NCBI GenBank assembly: GCA_017618215.1
Contig: JAFZUQ010000003.1
Location: 1-64,000 of the forward strand
Direction: 5' to 3'
From: Elusimicrobiaceae bacterium
GTDB lineage: Bacteria; Elusimicrobiota; Elusimicrobia; Elusimicrobiales; Elusimicrobiaceae
Length of the DNA: 64,000 nt
Shown in pieces: positions 24,597-33,177 of this stretch. A program made the position numbers and the translations under genes. The notes below the pieces were generated by a model, which worked only from the letters and a program-made list of their open reading frames with translations, did no database searches and was not told where the DNA came from. Position 1 is the stretch's first letter, and the number at the start of each line of letters is the position of its first letter.

Positions 24597-25922
24597 TTAT
24601 TTACCTACACAAAATTTTGAGAAGATAGTATCTAAAACATCTTCACTTGTAACTTCACCGATAAGTTCTTTTAATTCTTTCAAAGCTGTTCTTAAATGCT
24701 CGGCGCAAAGTTCCAAATCGGCCAATTTTTTAGCAGCACTTTCAAGTTCCAAAGCAGCAGCCAAAAGCGCCTTATAATGGGCAGCGGAGGTTATAATAAC
24801 TTCTTGCCCGCTTATATCGCCTAGGTTTAAAGTTTTTATAATTTCCTTCTCCAAATTTTCAAGCCCTTGGCCTGTTTTGGCGGAAATTATAATGCCCTCT
24901 TTTTCCCCACACTCCGTCTTGTCTGCTTTGTTAAAAACTGTTATTAAATTCTTTGCACTTTGACGGACTTCTTCAAAAAATTTATCTTCTTCGGTTTTAT
25001 CTTGCAAAGTTAAATCGCGTACAAAAATTGTAATGTCTGCCTGCTCTATGGCTTGGCGGGAGCGGTTTATACCCTCAATTTCCGCTTCATCTGCGGTAGT
25101 TTTACGAATACCTGCCGTATCAACTAAAACCAAATCAAAACCGAGTAAAGAAAGAGGAGCTTCAACAGTGTCCCTTGTCGTTCCTGCTTGGCTTGAAACT
25201 ATTGCGCGGTTGTAGCCTAGTAATTTATTTAATAAACTGCTTTTACCGGCATTAGTTAGGCCGCAAAGTGCAACTTTTATACCCTCTTTTACAAGGCGGC
25301 CGCTTGAAAATGTGTCAGCTAAATTTTTTGATTCTTTTGCAACATCAAGTAAAGCGTTTTTTGTTTGTTCATGCGGCAGTGGTTGCATTTCTCCGTATGT
25401 ATCGTCAATACGCACTTCAACTTGCGCTAAAATATCAGTTAAATTTTGCCTTATTTGTTTAAATTTGCCTGAAAGCCTTCCTTCTAAACTGTTTACGGCG
25501 GCTTTATGCGCGGCTTTATTTTTGGCTGAGATTATATCAAGTACGCCTTGAGCCTCAACAAGGTCCATTTTACCGTTAAGAAATGCCCTTTGGGAAAATT
25601 CCCCCGCCCTAGCATTACGTGCACCGAGTGCAAGGCATAATTCCAAAATGCGGCTTTTTATATATGGCCCTGCGTGTAGTGAAATTTCCGCTACATCTTC
25701 CCCAGTATAACTTTTTGGGGCTTTAAAATACGTTACAATGGCTTTATCCAAAATATTTTCCCCGTCATAAATTGTAGTAAAGGTTGCTTGGCGTGGGGTA
25801 AATTCTTTTTTTGTCAATTTATTTAAAATTTGATAGGTAAGCGTACCGCTTAAACGCAAAACAGCAACTGCCCCCCCATTTGAGGTGGCAAAAGCGGCAA
25901 TAGTGTCGTGCATACTATACAT
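24597..25922 (-). CDS. mnmE: tRNA modification GTPase MnmE
   Basis: 441 residues. An N-terminal tetrahydrofolate-binding domain begins DTIAAFAT. The G domain holds GLTNAGKSSLLNKLLG (G1), DTAGIRKT (G3) and FNKAD (G4). The C-terminus is FCVGK, whose Cys is the conserved last-motif residue. Together with MnmG it modifies wobble uridines. The frame has ATGs at 25922 and 25913. Neither has a ribosome-binding site, but the -10 element ends seven bases before 25922, so a leaderless transcript starting at that ATG fits best. First gene of the 12-gene run. Confidence 0.95.
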   Translation of the reverse strand: MYSMHDTIAAFATSNGGAVAVLRLSGTLTYQILNKLTKKEFTPRQATFTTIYDGENILDKAIVTYFKAPKSYTGEDVAEISLHAGPYIKSRILELCLALGARNARAGEFSQRAFLNGKMDLVEAQGVLDIISAKNKAAHKAAVNSLEGRLSGKFKQIRQNLTDILAQVEVRIDDTYGEMQPLPHEQTKNALLDVAKESKNLADTFSSGRLVKEGIKVALCGLTNAGKSSLLNKLLGYNRAIVSSQAGTTRDTVEAPLSLLGFDLVLVDTAGIRKTTADEAEIEGINRSRQAIEQADITIFVRDLTLQDKTEEDKFFEEVRQSAKNLITVFNKADKTECGEKEGIIISAKTGQGLENLEKEIIKTLNLGDISGQEVIITSAAHYKALLAAALELESAAKKLADLELCAEHLRTALKELKELIGEVTSEDVLDTIFSKFCVGK

Positions 25923-25928
25923 ATATAC

Positions 25929-25957
25929 ATTTTACATTTTTTCGCGCGCGTTTGGAA
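25929..25957 (-). promoter_or_regulatory. Promoter of mnmE and the 12-gene run, probable leaderless start
   Basis: On the minus strand the -10 TAAAAT (25934-25929) is preceded by TG, with a weak -35 TTCCAA (25957-25952) at 17 bases. Seven bases beyond the -10 is the A of the ATG at 25922. Confidence 0.5.
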
Positions 25958-25984
25958 AGAGAAAAAGAAAATATATTTTTATAA

Positions 25985-27346
25985 TTATTTATTTTTAGGG
26001 AGTATAACCTTTTCTATATTTTTTATAGACTTTTCTATTTTTTGTAAAGGGTTATGCCTATTTTCGTATTCTTTTCTTATTTTTTCTTTTTTGCCATATC
26101 CAATTTGTGGATAATAGTTTATAAGCGGAATAATAATTTCATCGGAAAGGGTGATTTGTGCAAAATTATCAAAATCAAATAATTCTGTTTCTTTTTTCCC
26201 TACTGGGAAAATTTCTTGAAAAATTTCCTGTTTTAAATTGTATGTATCACCTTGTTTTACAGATAGAGCTAAATGCCAACCTCCAATAGGGGTTCTTTCA
26301 TAACGCATAGCATCAAATTTCGAAGGTTTTTCAATAATGGGACCTCCGATATCTATTTTGATATTTTTCAAAGTATCATAATCATCTACTTTAAACCCCA
26401 TATTTTTTACTAACGATAATCCTTCTTTAGAAAGTATAAAATTTTCAAGAGTCATATACACAATTAAAGCATTTTGGGCATCTTTAGTTTCGTATATTGT
26501 AATATTAGCATCAAAGTCTTCATAATTTTCATGGAAATCATAAGCTTGATAATGTTTCATTTCCCCTCTTCCGTTTTTTATAAATAAACCGTCATTACAT
26601 AGACTATAAAACCCTCTTTGAAGATTGAGTGAGGGATTTACTGCGTTACGCAACCTGTCTATAGTTGTAATGAAACCGTCAATATCATCACAAGTTATGT
26701 GCTTGCTTTTATCCATAATTGATGGGCGTTTGATATTGGAATTGTACCAAAAACTACCTTGATAAGTTGCCCCTGAATATTGATCCGCCAAACCGAAAGC
26801 ATGTCCTAATTCATGAGTTAGAGTTGCTACATATTGCTCATATCGGAGTTTCGGGAAAGTTTTTATTATTATGTCTCCGGTTTTGGAAATGAAAGTACCA
26901 CTGTGAATTTTAGGTATTTCAAGATTCGTAGTGGTTTGCGTATCTTCTGTAAAAAAAACGAGCATGTCCGCAATTTTTGATTTTATCCTATCATTTTCAT
27001 CTACTTCGCAAGGGAGTATTTTTATATTGGCATTTTCTATAATTTTTAATATGTCCCGGAAATTATTTTCTGCTTTGTTATCTCGGATATATTCCTTTGT
27101 TCCGTTTAGCCAATTGTGTATTGAGTCCAAAAATATTTTATTTACTGTCTTCTCATCAAGATATTTTTTTGTAGAATCTCTGTGAATGCAAATCATACAC
27201 GTTGCCTCTTCCTCGGATATAAGCTTTTTAAAAAATCTCTTATTGACTTCGGCAAAACTTTGATGATGTGCATAGGGATCCATCGGTGCGGCGCAAGTAA
27301 GTACCGTACTGAAAATAATAAATAAAAACAGCCAATATCTTTTCAT
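25985..27346 (-). CDS. Secreted metzincin-like zinc metallopeptidase
   Basis: 453 residues with a signal peptide (MKRYWLFLFIIFSTVLTC); a Cys at 18 leaves a lipoprotein possible, though Thr at -1 is unusual. The zinc motif is H178-E-L-G-H182-A-F-G185-L-A-D188, the metzincin pattern with Asp as third ligand, followed by a candidate Met-turn S209-I-M-D. An FG/ADQY context resembles matrixin or M64-like peptidases, but I do not recognise the rest. The region after residue 260 is a strand-rich domain of unknown type. It has its own promoter and no obvious partner. Substrate unknown. Confidence 0.7.
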   Translation of the reverse strand: MKRYWLFLFIIFSTVLTCAAPMDPYAHHQSFAEVNKRFFKKLISEEEATCMICIHRDSTKKYLDEKTVNKIFLDSIHNWLNGTKEYIRDNKAENNFRDILKIIENANIKILPCEVDENDRIKSKIADMLVFFTEDTQTTTNLEIPKIHSGTFISKTGDIIIKTFPKLRYEQYVATLTHELGHAFGLADQYSGATYQGSFWYNSNIKRPSIMDKSKHITCDDIDGFITTIDRLRNAVNPSLNLQRGFYSLCNDGLFIKNGRGEMKHYQAYDFHENYEDFDANITIYETKDAQNALIVYMTLENFILSKEGLSLVKNMGFKVDDYDTLKNIKIDIGGPIIEKPSKFDAMRYERTPIGGWHLALSVKQGDTYNLKQEIFQEIFPVGKKETELFDFDNFAQITLSDEIIIPLINYYPQIGYGKKEKIRKEYENRHNPLQKIEKSIKNIEKVILPKNK

Positions 27347-27363
27347 AATATCTCCACAAGTAA

Positions 27364-27392
27364 ATTATAATGGTAAATCTCTAAAAAATCAA
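27364..27392 (-). promoter_or_regulatory. Promoter of the metzincin-like gene
   Basis: The minus strand has TTGATT (27392-27387), a 17-base spacer and TATAAT (27369-27364). GTGGAGA precedes the ATG at 27346. Confidence 0.65.
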
Positions 27393-29459
27393 CTAATTAT
27401 CGCGGATATCTTTGATATCCACATTTGTATAGTAGTGGGTTAGTATTTCTTTGAAATCTTGACCGCTTTCTGCACGCCCGCCGGCGCCTGTTTGGCATAA
27501 ACCGACTCCGTGGCCCCAACCGCCGCCGTAGAAAATGAATGCTTTTGTTTTTCCGTTTTCAAGAACAGGTTCAATAGTAAAATATGTGCTTCTAAGTAAT
27601 CCGAGTGCTAAATATTTTTTAATTTGATTTTCTTTAGTTAAAATTAAATTTCCGTGTGTACCGATTATCTTTACTTTATTTACATATCCTGAACGTCCGC
27701 GCCCTAAAATTATAATTTCCTTAATTTTGCCTATATCTTTCTTACGTGCTATCACTTGCCTTAAAATAGGTTCTTCAACATATCTTACCCAACGGAAATT
27801 TGATTTACTGACATTGTTAAAATATTTACTGTATGCTTCTTGCGGATATTGTAAAAGTAGAGAGAAATCATAAGGTTCAAAATTTTCATGTTCCAAATTC
27901 TTGTAGTCCGAAACAGGTTTTAAATAAGGAGTGTCATTCCAACCAGCCTCTTTTGAGCTTTGCGTAAACCCCCCACAATTTGAAGAAAATACGGCCTCAA
28001 TCGGTTTGTTATTATATTCTAAAATTAAGCCTTGTGTAGCTTCTGCAGCGGAATTGGTACGCTCACGTTCTGATTTAACACCGCCGTAAACCTGACAATG
28101 TTGGGTATCACATAGATCGTAACCCCAAGCTTTATGTTTCCCTTTCGCTTTTTCTGCATAGGTTCTGGCAATAATTGCTTGGGCCTTGAGGGCTTCAATA
28201 GGAAATTTACTTGGCATTTCAGATGCCACAACGCCATATAAATATTCTTCCATATTTACATGGTTTACAAGGTAAATACCGCCTGCTTTTGGGGAATAAA
28301 TAAATTCCATTTCGCCGCGGTACTCTTTATCCTCACGTGAGATCCATGTAGTTCCATGGCCCACAAGCATATTTTTCACTATTATGGTATGGGCGTTTTC
28401 CGGCGTTGATTCTTGTGTTATTTTTAGGGATTTTTTGAAAGATGTTTGTTTGCCTTTCGGGGATATTAAATAGGGTACGCCTTTTATTACTTTTACTGTC
28501 CAATAAGTTTTATTTTCTCCGTTTTTTACAAGTGTTTTACCACCAGAAACAGCATTAAATTTATGTGAAGTGGAAAATTTTATTTCACTAACGCCTTTTG
28601 GGGCCCCGTTTATTTTTGCCCCAAGCCCAACGCGTATTTTAGGAAAAGGTTTACCTGTATAGTTTTCAGGACTTTTTATGCTGGTATGTGAACGAGTTTT
28701 TTCAGGTATGGCAAGGTTATTTACGGGTGGAGTATATAGAGTGCTTAATTCTTTTAAAACTTTAACAACTTCTTTATATTGTGCATCTGCTGCCTGGACA
28801 TTTTTATAACTTTGCCAAGCCTCTTTATAACGTTTTAAGTTTACTAAAGAATCTCCGTATTTTTTATGCGCTTCTAAGAATTGGCTATCAAGGTCAAGCG
28901 CAAGTTTATAATGTTTTGCGGCAAAGAAATAATCTTTTTCCTTAAAATAAAGTTCACCGAGTAAGAAATTAGCTAAAGTACCATTTGTGCCTTTACTTGC
29001 TTGAAGTAAATTAGTTTCCGCGAGTTTATCCTCTCCCATACCCATTTGTGCGCGAGCCATACCTATTTGGTAAAATTCATTTTGTTCTTGTTTGCTGGTA
29101 TTTAAAAGTGAAAATAAATTTTCCGCATGTATATTATGCCCGTTTGCCAAATATGCACGTGCGGCGAATTCAAGAACAGTAGTATCTGTCGGGAAAAGTT
29201 TTAATGCTTCGGCGGCCGTATCAACCGCAAGGCGCGGTTTAGCAAGCTCAAGTGCAATAAAAATAGCGTTTAAAAAAGCGGTTTTATCTTTATCGCGTTT
29301 TGAAATTTCTATATATTGGTTTAGAGCATCTTCTGGTTTATCGGCAAAATAAAGTTCCCTTGCGCTTTGTAGTGTAGCCGGTGCGGTTGTTGTGGAAACC
29401 GCGCCAAAAGCGCAAAAAGGGAACAATATTAAAAAAGTTAGTGCAAAGGTCTTCCGCAT
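27393..29459 (-). CDS. Secreted TPR and SpoIID/LytB-domain protein
   Basis: 688 residues with a signal peptide (MRKTFALTFLILFPFCAFG). Residues 25-240 are helical repeats of the TPR type, for example NFLLGELYFKEKDYFFAAKHY (split around 163-183). The C-terminal half is a SpoIID domain: MEEYLYGVVASEMPSKFP, AIIARTYAE, and the ending GWGHGVGLCQTGAGG. In Bacillus SpoIID is a lytic transglycosylase acting on denuded glycan; non-sporulating bacteria carry related LytB-type proteins. A role in peptidoglycan remodelling in the envelope is likely here. Divergent from lipA. Confidence 0.85.
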   Translation of the reverse strand: MRKTFALTFLILFPFCAFGAVSTTTAPATLQSARELYFADKPEDALNQYIEISKRDKDKTAFLNAIFIALELAKPRLAVDTAAEALKLFPTDTTVLEFAARAYLANGHNIHAENLFSLLNTSKQEQNEFYQIGMARAQMGMGEDKLAETNLLQASKGTNGTLANFLLGELYFKEKDYFFAAKHYKLALDLDSQFLEAHKKYGDSLVNLKRYKEAWQSYKNVQAADAQYKEVVKVLKELSTLYTPPVNNLAIPEKTRSHTSIKSPENYTGKPFPKIRVGLGAKINGAPKGVSEIKFSTSHKFNAVSGGKTLVKNGENKTYWTVKVIKGVPYLISPKGKQTSFKKSLKITQESTPENAHTIIVKNMLVGHGTTWISREDKEYRGEMEFIYSPKAGGIYLVNHVNMEEYLYGVVASEMPSKFPIEALKAQAIIARTYAEKAKGKHKAWGYDLCDTQHCQVYGGVKSERERTNSAAEATQGLILEYNNKPIEAVFSSNCGGFTQSSKEAGWNDTPYLKPVSDYKNLEHENFEPYDFSLLLQYPQEAYSKYFNNVSKSNFRWVRYVEEPILRQVIARKKDIGKIKEIIILGRGRSGYVNKVKIIGTHGNLILTKENQIKKYLALGLLRSTYFTIEPVLENGKTKAFIFYGGGWGHGVGLCQTGAGGRAESGQDFKEILTHYYTNVDIKDIRDN

Positions 29460-29491
29460 TTACTATAATTATACTATTATAGGAGCAACTT

Positions 29492-30370
29492 ATGTTGGAA
29501 ATTCCGGCTTGGCTTAAGGAAATGGTCGGCAAAAGTAAGGCAGCATATCATACTGAACTGGCCGCCAAAACGCAAAAATTTTTAGACGGTAATTTAATGC
29601 CCACGGTTTGCCAAAATGCGCGTTGCCCAAACCGCGGTAAATGTTTTTGCCAGGGTGAGGCAACTATCATGATACTTGGCAGTGTTTGCACGCGTTTTTG
29701 CCGTTTTTGTGCGGTGGAAAAGGGCTGTCAAAAACCTTTACCGCCGGCTACGGATGAACCGCAAAGGGCAGCGAATTTAGCCAAAGTTTTGAATTTAAAA
29801 TATTTAGTTTTAACAATGCCCACGCGTGATGATTTACCAGACGGCGGTGCCAAGCATATTGCCAAAGTTTGCAAAGAAATTATTAAACAAAACCCGCAAA
29901 TAAAAGTTGAGGCGCTGATTTCCGACCTCGGCGGTAAATTTGAATATTTGCCTGTAATTTTGGAAAGCGGAATTTCCGTTTTAGGACATAATATGGAAAC
30001 TGTGCCGTCTTTATATAATCAAGTTAGGCCTGTTGCGAAATATGAGCGTTCTTTGGAATTGCTGAAAAAGTCAAAAGAATTTGCACCTAAAATTTTGACT
30101 AAAAGCGGTTTAATGCTCGGCCTTGGTGAAACGGAAGAAGAAATTAAAACAGTTTTACGTGATTTGCGTACAGTTGATTGTGATTTGCTTACCCTAGGGC
30201 AATATCTTGCCCCTTCAAAACAGCATTATGAAGTTAAGAGTTACCCGACTCAAGATTATTATGATAATTTAAAAACCTATGCTTTGTCTATCGGTTTTAA
30301 GGGTGTTATGGCCGGGCCTTTGGTTAGGAGTTCCTATCAAGCCCGCGAACTTTACGAAAAGGCAAAATAA
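29492..30370 (+). CDS. lipA: Lipoyl synthase
   Basis: 292 residues. Two iron-sulfur cluster motifs are intact: C40-x4-C45-x5-C51 for the auxiliary cluster that donates sulfur, and C66-x3-C70-x2-C73 for the radical-SAM cluster. The later ILTKSGLMLGLGETEEEI and LTLGQYLAPS segments are LipA signatures. It inserts two sulfurs into protein-bound octanoyl groups to form lipoate for 2-oxoacid dehydrogenases or the glycine-cleavage H protein. AGGAG stands upstream of the ATG. lipB is not in the window. Confidence 0.96.
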   Translation: MLEIPAWLKEMVGKSKAAYHTELAAKTQKFLDGNLMPTVCQNARCPNRGKCFCQGEATIMILGSVCTRFCRFCAVEKGCQKPLPPATDEPQRAANLAKVLNLKYLVLTMPTRDDLPDGGAKHIAKVCKEIIKQNPQIKVEALISDLGGKFEYLPVILESGISVLGHNMETVPSLYNQVRPVAKYERSLELLKKSKEFAPKILTKSGLMLGLGETEEEIKTVLRDLRTVDCDLLTLGQYLAPSKQHYEVKSYPTQDYYDNLKTYALSIGFKGVMAGPLVRSSYQARELYEKAK

Positions 30371-30372
30371 AA

Positions 30373-32088
30373 TTATTTGTTAAATAACTCATTTAATTTT
30401 GCATCAAGTTCTGCAAAAGTTAAAATTTCAGCGTCTTTTTGACCGCGAATCTTAAATTCCACTTTACCTTCAGGGAGTAACTTGCGCCCTATAATAACGC
30501 GGTAAGGTACACCGATTAAATCGGCATCTTTAAATTTTACGCCGGGGCGCTCGTCCCTATCGTCATACAAAATATCAAGCCCGCGCGCGGTTAATTGATC
30601 GTAAACTTCATCTGCTTTTTGTTTGACTTCCCCCTCACTGTCAAGGGCAATAAGTTCAAGGTCAAAAGGTGAAATCGGGCTTGGCCAAATGATGCCGAAA
30701 TCGTCGTGGCTTTGTTCAATAGCTGCTGCCAAAACGCGGCTTACACCGATACCGTAACAACCCATAATCATAGGTTTTGTTTTTTGGTTTTCGTCTAAAA
30801 AGTTTGCACCCATTGAGGCGGAATATTTTGTTCCGAGTTTAAAAATATGCCCAACTTCAATACCGCGCATAAAACTGAATTTTTTACCGCATTTCGGGCA
30901 AAGGTCGCCGTCAGCGGCAAGTTTAAAATCGCCGTAAGCATCGGGTGTAAAATCGCGCCCCGGTGTAACATTAATTAAATGGGTATCTGCTTTGCATGCG
31001 CCGCAAACACCGTTAAAAATTGTTTTAACATAATTATCGGCCAAGAGTTTTGTGTTTGCAAATTTTTGTTTAAAACCGATAGGACCGGCAAAGCCGAGCG
31101 GGCTTTGGGTTTGCTCTTGGTAAAATTCCGGTGTTGCTTTTTCCAAAACATTGGCGTTTAAATATTTTTTGAGTTTGATTTCGTTTAATTCATCAGTACC
31201 GCGCATTAAGACGATTACCGGTTTTTCATCAGCCTTATAAACCATCATTTTAATACACTTTTCCGCCGGAACTTTTAGGAATTTTGCTAAATCTTCCACG
31301 CTATGCATATTGGGTGTGTTGACTTCTTGAACAGGTTTTAAATCTGCCTCATTATAGGTGGCGGCTTCCGGTGCTTTGATTTCGGTTTTTTCGGTGTTTG
31401 AGGTATAACCGCAATCGCAAGTTGCAATTTCGTCTTCCCCGGCTTGGGCAAGCACCATAAATTCGTGTGAAAAGTTCCCCCCAATCGCGCCGGTATCTGC
31501 TTCAACCGGCCTAAAGGCAAAACCGCAGCGTTTGAAAATTCTTAAATAAGCATCATACATTTTTTGGTACCATTCGCTTGCGCTTTCGTCGGTAGCGGAG
31601 AAAGAATAGGCATCAGCCATATAAAATTCCCTTGCACGCATTACACCGAAACGCGGGCGGATTTCGTCGCGGAATTTTGTGCCGAACTGATATAAACAAA
31701 CCGGCAGTTGTTTGTATGAAGAAACATCTTTTTTAACAAGGTCTGTTATAACTTCCTCGGCGGTAGGGGCAAGGCAAAAGTCCGCACCCTTGCGGTCTTT
31801 AATGCGGAGTAATTCTTTGCCGTAATAATCCCAGCGCGTGCTTTGTTGCCATAAATCGGCAGGTTGCACGACGGGTAACCAAACTTCCAAACATCCGGCT
31901 TTATTAAATTCTTCGCGGATAATATTTTCAATTTTCTTTAAAATTTTCATACCAAGCGGCAGCCACTCATAAATACCGCTTGCGGTTTTGCGGATAAGTC
32001 CCGCGCGTATCATCAGTTTTGCGGAAATAATATCAGCATCTTTCGGTGCTTCTTTTAACGTCGGTAAATAATAATTTGTAAGCTTCAT
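30373..32088 (-). CDS. proS: Prolyl-tRNA synthetase, bacterial type
   Basis: 571 residues, the length of the bacterial form with an editing domain. Motif 2 is in RPRFGVMRAREFYMADAYSF (about 140-159) and motif 3 in GIGVSRVLAAAIEQ (about 435-448). Between them is a YbaK-like insertion (about 240-390), which hydrolyses mischarged Ala-tRNA(Pro). A C-terminal anticodon-binding domain follows. Start at 32088 with an AAGGAT site. It follows ispG in the same direction with three bases between. Confidence 0.96.
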   Translation of the reverse strand: MKLTNYYLPTLKEAPKDADIISAKLMIRAGLIRKTASGIYEWLPLGMKILKKIENIIREEFNKAGCLEVWLPVVQPADLWQQSTRWDYYGKELLRIKDRKGADFCLAPTAEEVITDLVKKDVSSYKQLPVCLYQFGTKFRDEIRPRFGVMRAREFYMADAYSFSATDESASEWYQKMYDAYLRIFKRCGFAFRPVEADTGAIGGNFSHEFMVLAQAGEDEIATCDCGYTSNTEKTEIKAPEAATYNEADLKPVQEVNTPNMHSVEDLAKFLKVPAEKCIKMMVYKADEKPVIVLMRGTDELNEIKLKKYLNANVLEKATPEFYQEQTQSPLGFAGPIGFKQKFANTKLLADNYVKTIFNGVCGACKADTHLINVTPGRDFTPDAYGDFKLAADGDLCPKCGKKFSFMRGIEVGHIFKLGTKYSASMGANFLDENQKTKPMIMGCYGIGVSRVLAAAIEQSHDDFGIIWPSPISPFDLELIALDSEGEVKQKADEVYDQLTARGLDILYDDRDERPGVKFKDADLIGVPYRVIIGRKLLPEGKVEFKIRGQKDAEILTFAELDAKLNELFNK

Positions 32089-32091
32089 AAT

Positions 32092-33177
32092 TTATCCTTT
32101 AATAATTTTATCTGTAAATTTTTTGAGCCATTTATTTTGCGGAATTTTGCCGATAATTTGGCCCTTTTCAAACCATAAACCCTCGCCGCGGCCGCCTGCT
32201 ATGCCAAAGTCGGCATCACGTGCTTCGCCGGGGCCGTTTACGATACAACCCATAACGGCAATTTTTTTGCCCGTTGATTTTTTCAAAAGTTTGGGGTTGC
32301 TGTAAATTGCTTCTTCAAGTTTTGCAACCTCTTTTGCAAGTTCAACTTGCGTACGTCCGCATGTCGGGCAAGAAATAATGTTCGGTCCAAATTCGCGCAA
32401 ACCGAGTGCTTTTAAAATTTCGTACGCGCAACGCACTTGCTTTCGCGGATCTTCTGTTAAAGACACGCGTATTGTTGCGCCAATGCCTTCGCCGAGTAAG
32501 CGGCTTAAAGCAATTGCGCTTTTGACGGTGCCTGCCATAAAAGTTCCGGCTTCCGTTAAGCCGATATGTTGCGGCGCGGCGCAAACTTTAGCAAATTCCT
32601 CGCAAGCCAAAACGGTGCGGTTTAAATTGTCTGATTTTAAAGAAACCAAAAAGTTTTTAAAGTTTAAGCGCTCTAAAATATTGACGTGTTCCAAGGCCTC
32701 GCGAACCATAATTTGCGCCCATTTTTTATCACTCCAATTTGGTGTACCGCTAAATTTTTTGAGTTCTTTAAGGGATCCTGCATTTACTCCGATCCTAATT
32801 GCAAGGCCTTTATCTTTACAGGCTTTTACAACTTCTTTTGTTCTTTCCGCGTCGCCGATATTTCCGGGGTTAATGCGTATTTTACTTACACCTTGTTTAA
32901 TTGCTTCAAGTGCAAGTTTATAATCAAAATGAATATCCGCAACAAGCGGTGTGTGAATTTTTTTTACGATTTTGCCAAGCGCAAGTGCCGCATCCATATC
33001 AGGTACAGCCACGCGGTTAATTTCACAACCGGCGTTTTCAAGCATAATGATTTGTTTAACGGTGGCGGTGGCATCACGTGTATCCGTATTGCACATGGCC
33101 TGTACGCGTACAGGGTTTTTACCACCTAAAGTGTATGGGCCTACTTTGACGGTGCGTGTCTTTTTAAAATTAGTCAT
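32092..33177 (-). CDS. ispG: 4-hydroxy-3-methylbut-2-enyl diphosphate synthase IspG
   Basis: 361 residues of the GcpE family. The N-terminal TIM-barrel holds MCNTDTRDATATVKQI and ADIHFDYKLALEA. The C-terminal Fe-S domain has CPTCGRTQVE and VMGCIVNGPGEA with the three cluster cysteines. IspG catalyses the penultimate step of the MEP isoprenoid pathway, supplying precursors for undecaprenyl phosphate. ispE of the same pathway is at 42382. It overlaps the rseP 3' end by eight bases. Confidence 0.96.
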   Translation of the reverse strand: MTNFKKTRTVKVGPYTLGGKNPVRVQAMCNTDTRDATATVKQIIMLENAGCEINRVAVPDMDAALALGKIVKKIHTPLVADIHFDYKLALEAIKQGVSKIRINPGNIGDAERTKEVVKACKDKGLAIRIGVNAGSLKELKKFSGTPNWSDKKWAQIMVREALEHVNILERLNFKNFLVSLKSDNLNRTVLACEEFAKVCAAPQHIGLTEAGTFMAGTVKSAIALSRLLGEGIGATIRVSLTEDPRKQVRCAYEILKALGLREFGPNIISCPTCGRTQVELAKEVAKLEEAIYSNPKLLKKSTGKKIAVMGCIVNGPGEARDADFGIAGGRGEGLWFEKGQIIGKIPQNKWLKKFTDKIIKG

